Assembly (NCBI RefSeq): GCF_018812025.1
Contig: NC_063062.1
Location: 2,578,754-2,642,753 of the forward strand
From: Megalobrama amblycephala
Lineage: Eukaryota > Chordata > Actinopteri > Cypriniformes > Xenocyprididae
DNA length: 64,000 bases
Reading direction: 5' to 3'
A model generated the notes under the pieces. The model had not been told where the DNA came from and searched no databases. It saw nothing but the letters and a program-made list of their open reading frames with translations. Within the stretch, counting starts at the first letter, position 1; the number at the start of each line of letters is the position of its first letter. Below, one piece after another: positions 55,450 through 64,000 of the stretch. The translations under genes were made by a program, and so were the position numbers.

Positions 55450-56600
55450 CTAGGGTAATTAAATCTAAATTTAATTACATGTAAACTGTTTCGCTAAAGA
55501 AGAACTCTAGGATTTATTGAGATTTGTCAATAGCATGCTAAACTAAACTTTAACACACACATGGTTTGGTCCTGAACATGCTGCAGCTGTTAATCACTAG
55601 TGCTTATTGACTATTCCCAATACCAGGTCATTCTGCTGTTTTAATGACTTCTTTAAATCTGTGTATTGATTTTAATCATAATAACAGTCAGCTATTATTT
55701 TTTACTAGTATTATTTCTTTCATCTATGTGATTTATTTACATTTTCCTTTTTGGTCTCATGTGGTTTAATTTCCCAATAGAACCACAAGTAACTAGACAT
55801 ACTTTCCTTCTTGATTTTATTTACTACATTTTATTTACTTTTATTTACAAAAGTAATCTGAACGATTGCTATGGCATAATTTTGAGCACCACTAATGAAC
55901 TTAACATGTTCCAAAGAGAACTGAGACACTCTTACCTGCAGCAGAAAGAACCACAGCAGAAGAGACATCTCACTCCTCCAAATGGAATCAGCAGAAGAGC
56001 CTCCCCTAGCCAAGCACCGAGGTACAAAGGGGGGAGCCAAAACCTTCTACTGGGCACCTTACCTGCCCATTTCCTGAAGTCTTCTGCAGTCGCACAAGAA
56101 GAAGAATGAATTAAGATGAACCTTGGAATGGCACATGAAGTGACATTCAAAGACCTCCAGCAACAACTTCCTATACACAGCAGCCACCCAGAGGCTGCAC
56201 AAGGGCGACTGGACATGCATGCATCGAACCGGTAGGAGCTTCTAACACTAATAAGAGAGCTCCTTGAACAGTATTTACCTGAGAAGTACTCAGAAGCACA
56301 AGCTTCTGACCACTCACACAAGACCACTCAGACCTGCTCAAAGTCGGCGCCGCCACAAGAGCAGAGGGACACAGCAAACTTCAGACTCCTTCTGACTAAG
56401 AGCAGGGGTAACAAACACCTGCTGTGCTTCTGTCATCAATCCTAGGTCAGTCCGAAACACTCTTCACACTACAACTCCCATAACCTCTTCCTGCAACCAC
56501 CTGCTTCACGGGTGTCCGAATGACAGATGACACTGTCATGGCACCTGCTACCATGACACCTGCTGAGCAAGCTCAAAGAGCTGAACCTTGCCACCAGCAA
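55450..56600. other. No gene seen; CA-rich from 55930
   Basis: AT-rich up to 55900, then CA/AG-rich to about 56500 with open stretches that show no domains. Possibly the inner part of the hAT-bracketed block. Confidence 0.3.
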
Positions 56601-56636
56601 ACTTCTTGCCCCCACTAACCAGTTTGGGGACCACTG

Positions 56637-56990
56637 TTCTAGTAGAATCCCTGCTCGTAGAAAAGGTCTGTCACAGGGCTGAATAAGCTACAACAAATTT
56701 GCTTTATGGCCATGTGGTGTGTGCCGCTGTGCCTTGAACTTCACTGTACTCGAGTCTGTAGCCAATGCTGAAGCCGTCTCGTATGCATGACCACAGTAGA
56801 GGATGCCATATTTTCTCTGAAATTGTTTCAGTAGAACCGCTGTTTTTCTCTTTAGGAAGTTTAGCAATGACTGAGTGTGCTCGTCGAGCATTCGCTGCCA
56901 TGTCTGGAAGCTGCATATCCCGATCCTGTGGCTGTAGGTGTGATGGAACACCTACCTTGCTCCAGAAGCCCCAACTGGAACCGGCCTGTG
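56637..56990 (-). pseudogene. DIRS reverse transcriptase C-terminal part
   Basis: Minus-strand frames with shifts: FLKRKTAVLLKQFQRKYG (compare VLKEYQRLLGRM at 29485-30441), MASSTVVMHTRRLQHWLQTR and RPFLRAGILLE. The last leads straight into VSRHVV of 43739-43959 across the hAT block. Confidence 0.7.
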
Positions 56991-57092
56991 ACAGTTAAGG
57001 AATCTGCAGTAACGCTTCAGATTACAGCCCAGAAAGTACTGCGTAATTACAACGAATTTACAGCGTAACTTTCGATAATTATAGTGTATCTA

Positions 57093-57448
57093 TAAAGTAA
57101 GTATGTGTAAATATAGGGGAACAATATGTAAAGTCTTGGGAATAAAGGGGTAACAACCAGGAAAATAATTTATATTATTATTAATAAATTATTTATACTC
57201 TAAGTATTTTAGAACTAAGGGGTACTTATACTATTATGATAGACAACAATTTACGTTTGGGAGCAATTTAGCGAGAAAGTGCACTGATTAAGTTGTTTCA
57301 AGGCAAGTAGAAAGAACTATTGCAATCTTTTTTAATACATGGGGAAATATACTTTTGTTTCATGTAGTTACAGGGTAAGTATGACATTGCAAGCTGTAAA
57401 TTAAAGTGGTGCTTGTTACACTCTTGTTTCATGTAGTTACAGGGTAAC

Positions 57449-57488
<40 letters not shown>

Positions 57489-59043
57489 ACAAACAATCTG
57501 ATATCACTTGGAAACCTTTATTTGAAAAACAACATATTTCAAAACAGATTTAAAGTTACAACACTTCTTATTTGTTTCTCTTGCTTGGCTTCCTCCTCCT
57601 CTTGTTCCTCTTCTTCTTTTTCTTTCTTTCCACTGATGAATCTTAAGAGGGAATCCCATGTCATTTGCTATTCTATATTAAAAGAAAATACAGTACACCC
57701 GGAAATGTGCTCGCAGTTTACTCGAATTTTACCCTCATGCCATCTGAGATGTATACGACTTTCCTTCTTAAGATGAACACAAACAAAGGTTTTTAGAAAA
57801 ATAAATAATCTCTGGGAATGCTTTATAATACAAGCTCATGTGTTCCTAAAAGTTGAAGCATCAAACAGCACACACAGCAATAACTACAGTAATCCATATG
57901 ACCCAAATGGATGAATCAATGTCTTCTGAAGTGAAACGATACGTATTTGTAAGAAAAATACAAATGTTTTAAAAGTTTTAAACTTTCCACCAACTGTCAC
58001 CTGCACATACAGGAGAGGGATGAGAGTTCATGCTTGACGTAACTTGAAGCTTGGCGTAAGTGTGCAGAGAAACTCGCGCGAAAAGTCACGCGGATGTCGG
58101 ATGCCGTCAGGTTTTTTTATTTTTTGTTTTTATTTTTTGTTTTTTTATTAATGCTCACAACAAAATACACAGAATAACAGATAATGATAATGAGAAACAA
58201 ACAAGACAGAATAACAGCAACGGCAGTTCTCGAGCGAGTTTCACATGAATCTCCCGCGAGAACGTCTTGAAAGCTGTACGTTGCTCATTACAATGTGCTT
58301 TGTCGAATGCAAAGTCGACTCTCATGCAGGCGCTGGTGACAGTTGGTCAGAAGCGAGAAGATGAATAGCCTAAACCATGAGAAAATGATTGGGTGTCCTG
58401 TATTTTCTGTGAATGAGATTCCTTCTTAAGATTCATCATTTGAGAAACAAGAGGAGGAAGAGAAACAACAACAACAAAAAAGGGACAAAATGTGTTACTT
58501 TCTTTAGAATTTGAAATGAAAAGTTGATTTTAAAAAAATGAATAAATGAATATTAGGTGTTGTAGACCTGTTTTTAATTATGTTGTTTTTCAAATTAAGG
58601 TTTCGGCATCAGTAATATCAGATTGTTTGCATCTTTTTTTTTGTATTACTTATACTGTAATTACATGAAATAAGAGTGTAACAAGCACCACTTTAATTTA
58701 CAGCCCACAATGTCATACTTGCCCTGTAACTACATGATATAAAAGTGTAACAAGTACCACTTTAATTTACAGCCCGTAATGTCATACTTACCCTGTAACT
58801 ACATGAAACAAAAGTATATTTCCCCATGTATTAAAAAAGATTGTAATAGTTATTTCTACTTGCCTTGAAACAACTTAATCAGTGCACTTTCTCACTAAAT
58901 TGCTCCCAAACATAAGATTGTTGTCTATCATAATAGTATAAGAACCCCTTAGTTCTAAAATACTTACAGTATAAATAATTTGTTATTTTCCTGGTTGTTA
59001 CCCCTTTATTCCCAAAACTTTACATGTTGTTCCGCTATACTTA
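57093..59043. repeat. About 2 kb imperfect palindrome
   Basis: The left arm from about 57095 (AAATATAGGGGAACAATATG) and right arm ending about 59040 (CATGTTGTTCCGCTATACTT) are inverses. The pairing continues inward through AATCTTAAGAGGGAATCCCA / GAGATTCCTTCTTAAGATTC and CAACTGTCACC / GGTGACAGTTG to a centre near 58110-58190. The arms reach almost 1 kb. The left arm has a 38-base poly-A (57450-57487); the right arm has a tandem duplication of about 70 bp (58668-58806). No gene is seen inside. Confidence 0.8.
57450..57487 (+). repeat. Poly-A tract
   Basis: About 37 A in a row within the left arm of the palindrome; not matched in the right arm. Confidence 0.95.
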
Positions 59044-59045
59044 CA

Positions 59046-59177
59046 CTCATGTGGCGGTTGCTGGCTGGGAGGATCTGTTTAATCGCCTTCATCTGCTTCT
59101 GGACTGCTGAGAACTGGTGGGCAACATCCTCGACAGTGTCGCCGAAGAGGTCACCTTAGGAGATGGGGCCATCAAGT
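59046..59177 (-). pseudogene. DIRS gag piece
   Basis: Minus-strand reading GDLFGDTVEDVAHQFSAVQK then QMKAIKQILPAS matches GLFGDAVEAIAERFSEVQKR in the gag at 30431-31315. One stop precedes GDLF. It is bounded by the L2 tail (59178) and the palindrome (59043). Confidence 0.75.
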
Positions 59178-62100
59178 CAAGTTTATTAATATAGCCCTTT
59201 TTACAATGCTTATTGTGTTAAAGCAGCTCTAGAAGAAAATGGTATCATTTTCCAGCTTAAGTAAATTCAGTATTGATTTATTCCTTTGTAAAAATCAATA
59301 GTTATTAATTTAGTTAATTCATCTATACATCAGCTCTGGAGAAAGCTGGAAAATGACACCATTTTCTTCTAGAGCTGCTGTGCAGCCAAAATTATTTGCC
59401 TGTTATCCAGCTCAGTTCAGTTTGCATACAATGGTGTCAATGCAGGTACAGTAGGTGGACAACCAAAATGGGTATTACCGCCGTGCATACCGCCGCCGCA
59501 GGGCCGTTGCGTTAACTGAAATTCAGTCGCGCGTAAAAAACTACCGCCAGGTGGCGCAAAGGGACGGATTGGAAAGTGACTGTAATAATAAAATGTCGGT
59601 TTGTAAACGGAGATGAAAGGACGAAGTAAAACGACAATAACATTATAATATAACATTTTAACATCCTTAAAAACCATTAGAAAATTTGAAGTGAGAGTTA
59701 ATTTCAAAACATGGGACAGTCTTAGGCTACAGTCTATGCATCAAAAATTAAAAGAAAGACCTTTACACAAAGTCTTACTGCATGCTATTGTCATTAAACA
59801 GTCATTAATAGGCATATATATATATATATTAGGGGCATACACACACGGATTAAAAATGTAACATTTTCATTCTGGTTTGCTCTTAGCAAAAAAAAAAAAA
59901 AAAAAAACGAAAGAAAAAAAAAAGAAAACTTCCATATGCTTCCAAAAAGTTCCATATGCGGAGCGAAATGAGAACGGTCCAGCATTAAGACCGCATTAAG
60001 AGCAATAATTCTTATTAACTGCTATTGTTCTTGATTTTTTTTTTTTTTGGGGGGGGGGGCTATTAGGCTATATAGGCTATGTAATGTTTAGTGATTTTGA
60101 TATCGCAGACTAAAATACCGGCAGGAATAAATATTTAGGCTAATTTACTCATTAAAACCAAAGGTGTTAATCAGTGATTGTACATCAAGAGCAAGGACAC
60201 GTTGTGTGCATTTTGTTTTGTGCTTTTACCAGAACGAAACGTTTGATTGTCTGTGTGAAACGCAGCGTGTGCACGAGCGTCAAGAGAACTAATAACAGCA
60301 GCAACGAGCACTGGCCATGATTTCAGAAACAACGCGTTCCAGCGGATATATCTCCTCTTATTTAACACAGACCTATATCTTATCGAATTGAGATATTTCT
60401 TTCTTTTTAGGTACAATTATTCGCTGAGTTCACTTTTAAGTTCACTTTTGAGACGTTTCAGATTCTCGCAGAGAGACAGCTGAAAGCGCACCCTGTTTTT
60501 TTTATTTTATTTTATTTTATTTGTCAAAAGTACAAGGTTTTGTTGTTATTGTGAGCGTACACAAATAAAAGTAGACCATTTGTAGTCTTGCATCAATCTG
60601 TAGGCTATCGCCAAAAATGAAGGGAGGCCTGTTTTAAGTTGTTTCAGCTGTCACGAGGAGAAAATCCATCAGAACGCACCGGCGCTTTCGTCGGCCAGAG
60701 GGATAAAAATGTAGCCGATTTAGTTTCATATTTATATTTAAATATTGGGCTATTGCCTATTATTATTATTATTTTAAAATTTCACCTATGTTAATTATGA
60801 AAAGTGAATAGCATGACGGATGCGCAATGTCGGGAGACATGCAGCGGGTCAGACATAAGTTTGACCGCTTCATTAAGTTTTGTTTTATAGTAAGTCTTTC
60901 TTTAAAGTGAATTTCGTTTTGTAGAAATTGTATCTTAATTTCAATCAATGTTTCATTAACCAATTGCCTATATTTAATAATTAGGAAGAAAACCAAGAAC
61001 GTTGGGTGTGGTATGGATTGCGTAACAAACGAAACCATGTTTCCGCGGCCTTTAATTAAGAAAGCAATAGATGTCTTTCTGTTTTAATTAAATTTATTTA
61101 TTACTTTATTACATGTCTTTATTACTTAAATAATTGATAAGATGTTTTTGGTCGAACAATATATTTTAGCTGGTCTAGTTAGACACAAATTTGCGTAGTG
61201 GCTTATTGTGCAAACCTTTTTTTCCTATACACGCCAAACTCATAATATTTCTTGCAAATTTAAACGACGCTCCGACTTTTAAAAAATCCCTCCTCGCTCC
61301 AGTCAAAACTTCGCACATACTCTGCTCGGCAGCAGCAGACACTGGCAAACGCGCGGGGGGAGGGTTGATCCCATTCGGAACTTCTGCAAATCCCCATAAC
61401 ACAAACAAAGAAACTTACTGCAAATAGGCCTACTCATAACAGAGTCTAACAATTGTGTATTTCGTCAGCTTATTTCATATGATCAGATCAGGATGTTAAA
61501 ATTAACAAAAAGCACTAAGATTGCAAAAAGGTCTGTCACGCGCATAGCTCAGGCTAATATTTTGAGTCTCCCGCCCTCTGGATTAATGGCTTTGATGACA
61601 AACATTTTAAACAAAGCGCCCTTCCCCCATCTCAAACTTGACAAGTGTTGCAGAGCAAGCACTGTTAGGTTGGGTGAGTGCTTTTTATACACACAAGATA
61701 ATTTGAGCATTATACATTGATACATAAATGGAACACAATCGGTTTGTTGTTTTTCTTTGTTTTTCTTTAACATTTTTATTTTAGTTTGTACGGTTCATTT
61801 GAACTATAATAATTTATGTTATGATGTTATAGTACAGATGCCTATATGTTTTGCATAAAGTAAGAATATTTAATAAACAATCTTAAACTTCCAATATTAA
61901 ACATGTTCTCGTCATTTTGCTCTTAACTGCAGTCAAAATACAAATAGGCCTATAAAATATTCATATGCATTGTGTAGCCCATTGTGGAGTCAGGTTAGGT
62001 GCAAACTATCTATAGCAGAAACTTTTTATCTTAATAGCCTCGCACTTGTTGAATAACAAAATGTTGATTATTGGGATATCAACGTTTTTTTTGTTCGTAA

Positions 62101-63711
62101 TTGTGTAGCTTATGGCATGACATTTCTTTTTGTAATGTTTATGAGCGTGTTAATGGATACAAACTGCACAATTGCAGTTTATCAGATTGTTGCATAGCTA
62201 TAATTGCACAATATAGTTGAAACATTAACACATTAAAATTGTCTGATAATCATACAGTAGTAACATGAACCCTTTGTAAACGATTACATCATGGGCGTAC
62301 GGGACACCCCTCAGCCCTCATGACAGCTGAAACAACTTAAAATAGGCCTTCCGTCATTTTTGGCGATAGCCTACAGATTGATGCAAGACTACAAATGGTC
62401 TACTTTTATTTGTGTACGCTCACAATAACAACAAAACCTTGTACTTTTGAAAAATAAAATAAAATAAAATAAAAAACAGGGTGTGCTTTCAGCTGTCTCT
62501 CTGCGAGAATCTGACACGTCTCAAAAGTGAACTTAAACTTAGCGAATAATTGTAGCCTACCTAAAAAGAAAGAAATATCTCAATTCGATAAATTCGTAGG
62601 TCTGTTTTAAATAAGAGGCGATATATCCGCTGGAATGTGTTGTTTCTGAATTTGATATTTGATATTTTAAGGAATAGAATACACTCCTGCATTTAAATGC
62701 GGCTGCAGGAGTTGCAGTTTTTTTTATGACGTTTTATTAATCCGTTCATTCTTTTTAGTTGCAATGATTTAGCTAAATGGTGCCTTAATAATGGGAGCGA
62801 AATTATTCAGTGACTCACGTTTTACTAAAATAAAGGATGTAATTCATGAAACACGCAACAATTCCTTAATCAGTCCCAAACAGATATATTTTTCCTAAGT
62901 AGTTATCTGTCAAATAAAGGACAGGTAACGAATAACAAAGTATGTGCGTGTCAAAATGCATGCTGTTTTATTAAAGGAGTTTAAAATATAAATAACAAAT
63001 GTATTTGTGATAAATATAGGCCTAATATGTGAGAAAATTGACATTTTGCATAAAGATAAATGTGCTTTGATGCATTTGTTGGATAACATGTGGTTAAAGC
63101 GGCACTCAGCGGTCAAAAGCTGCAAATGCACTTTGCGACGCGGCGGCACGCGCGGCGGTAGAAACACCGTTTTGGATGGCCACCTACTGTAGATCAAAAA
63201 CGTTGAATATCAAGTGTCCTCAACGAAGCAAGCCAAAAGGCGACAGCGGCAAGGAACCCAAACTCCAACAGGTGACAAAAAAAATGGAGAAAAACACTTT
63301 GGGAGAAACCAGGATCAGTCGGGGGGGTCAGTCAATGACACAATTTCAGCTGAAACTTCAGGGATGCGTAGTTGTGTCTAGGCACAGGTCCTTTACCTGA
63401 TCTGGATATGGCCCAGATCCAATTGACTACGATAGACCTCGGGATAAACAGAGAGACTAATATTAGTGTAGATGCCATTCTTCTTCTGATGTAACGAGTA
63501 CATTGGATGCTATAGGAAGTGTTCCCGGTTCCCGGCTGACCTAATCTAGCCTTGAGGTCATAAATGTATGAACGAACTGTTCCACATTTGTCATTGAGAG
63601 CATATGTTGTAGTTAAGATATTATTTTAAGATGGAATAATGTTGTTTTACATATGCTAGAAATATGGCTTTCAAATGAAAGATTGGTATCAAAGAGAACA
63701 CCCAGGTTCCA
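59178..63711 (-). mobile_element. L2 LINE deletion derivative carrying a foldback element
   Basis: Starts at its 3' tail (CAAGTCAAGTTTATTAATAT), continues to 59446, is interrupted by 59449-63189, and resumes at 63192 with CAAGTGTCCTCAACGAAGCA and the 3' UTR (63377-63545, matching 3049-3225). From 63546 to 63711 it matches ORF bases 2385-2541 of the plus-strand L2. The intervening 0.5 kb of the ORF 3' end is missing, with the junction at a short ATTA/ATTAGGTC similarity. Confidence 0.82.
59449..63189. mobile_element. 3.7 kb TA-flanked element with nested inverted repeats
   Basis: Termini CAGTAGGTGGACAACCAAAA and, inverted, CAGTAGGTGGCCATCCAAAA with TA at 59447-59448 and 63190-63191. The outer arms are CG-rich (CCGCCG words) for about 110 bp. 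A second inverted pair of about 340 bp lies at 60308-60655 and 62318-62648 (blocks GCGGATATATC, AGATTCTCGCAGAGAGACAG, CAATCTGTAGGCTATCGCCA). The centre of 1.66 kb has no recognisable gene. The unoccupied paralogous site at 26151-26180 shows that the host is an L2 3' UTR. Confidence 0.85.
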
Positions 63712-64000
63712 TTCCGGGAAGAAAGGCACTGGGGAGGGGTGTGGCTGTAAGTCCTATTCCGACCTCAGATACTAATCATCTAGCCGCAAATGCTAGGAAC
63801 ATGGCGGAGGATTCCACTCCAGCCTGATGTTCGTGGTGCGCCAGGCAAACATGGCTGCCAACTCTGCATCAGACTCAGACTGAGCTACTGCACCCAAGGG
63901 TGGGAGTCCAGCTGAGTCCTCAGTGTTGGAAGGCACAATCCTGGCCTCCGAAGCTGCTATCGATAGTTTGTCCTCATCCAGAGCCCCGAATGAGAAATCA
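63712..64000 (-). pseudogene. DIRS gag piece running off the right edge
   Basis: Minus-strand reading DEDKLSIAASEARIVPS, DAELAAMFAWRTTN, IRLEWNPPP and PVPFFPG matches LGLEWDSPDEPAKSKLDSWF and APFFPDLHEE of the gag at 30431-31315. Stops after NPPPCS and LRLDD show decay. The element continues beyond position 64000. Confidence 0.75.

Larger units (their letters stand above)
43960..56636. mobile_element. hAT-bracketed 12.7 kb block inside the DIRS element
   Basis: Ends CAGTGGTTCCCAAC (43960) and, inverted, CAGTGGTCCCCAAAC (56636). Flanking 8-mers are TTCTAGGG and TTCTAGTA (six of eight alike). The DIRS frame rejoins across it. Inside are tandem repeats, two LTR-like segments and a Gypsy element. 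Whether the ends belong to one hAT element expanded by later insertions is inferred, not shown. Confidence 0.55.
43470..64000 (-). mobile_element. DIRS element spread over more than 20 kb by nested insertions
   Basis: Pieces in consistent minus-strand order: gag 64000-63712 (continuing beyond the window), gag 59177-59046, RT C-terminal part 56990-56637, RNase H 43959-43739, terminal region 43738-43470. They are separated by an L2 (59178-63711), a palindrome (57093-59043) and a hAT-bracketed block (43960-56636). At the hAT borders the reading frame rejoins exactly. The recombinase gene is missing between RNase H and the terminal region. A single ancestry for all pieces is inference. Confidence 0.65.

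Overview
The window looks like intronic and intergenic DNA of a cyprinid-type teleost fish. It is low in GC, has no operon-like gene packing and is saturated with transposable-element families typical of carp and zebrafish relatives: L2 and L1 LINEs, DIRS retrotransposons, PIF/Harbinger, Tc1/mariner, hAT, TTAA-target foldback MITEs and Penelope-like remnants. I see no rRNA, tRNA, CRISPR or prokaryotic feature. Family names come from remembered protein and terminal-repeat motifs, with no database search.

One host gene can be supported. It lies on the minus strand between 42759 and 15111: thirteen small exons with GT-AG junctions that join in phase into 443 codons plus a stop. They encode the C-terminal (calf, transmembrane and cytoplasmic) part of a leukocyte-type integrin alpha subunit related to CD11b/CD11c. 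The 5' exons (headpiece and I-domain) are not seen and would lie beyond position 64000. Nearly everything else is mobile DNA in or next to the introns of this gene.

Layout. 1-3669: nearly complete L2 LINE (+). 4598-5970: MITEs. 6087-14656: one TTAA-flanked foldback MITE split by a 5'-truncated L1 (itself carrying a Penelope-like tail), a Harbinger element (itself carrying a Tc1 element) and a hAT element; most insertions have visible target duplications, so their order can be read. 15111-25078: integrin exons 5-13 with foldback, Tc1 and MITE insertions in the introns. 25340-31480: Penelope-like remnant, truncated Tc1 and an internally deleted DIRS element. 31741-31842: integrin exon 4. 34490-39160: an array of GATATC-rich short repeats split by a TIR-bounded element with a small spliced gene remnant. 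39262-40830: DIRS remnant. 41279-42759: integrin exons 1-3.

43470-64000: apparently one minus-strand DIRS element, still open at the right edge. It is split by a hAT-bracketed 12.7 kb block (holding a 5'-LTR Gypsy element and other repeats), by a 2 kb palindrome, and by a minus-strand L2 deletion derivative that itself carries a 3.7 kb TA-flanked foldback element. No coding sequence of the mobile elements is fully intact. The most nearly intact are the L2 ORF (one visible stop, plus an altered RT motif), the DIRS recombinase (one stop before the catalytic tyrosine) and the Harbinger transposase (catalytic triad kept, N-terminal part missing).
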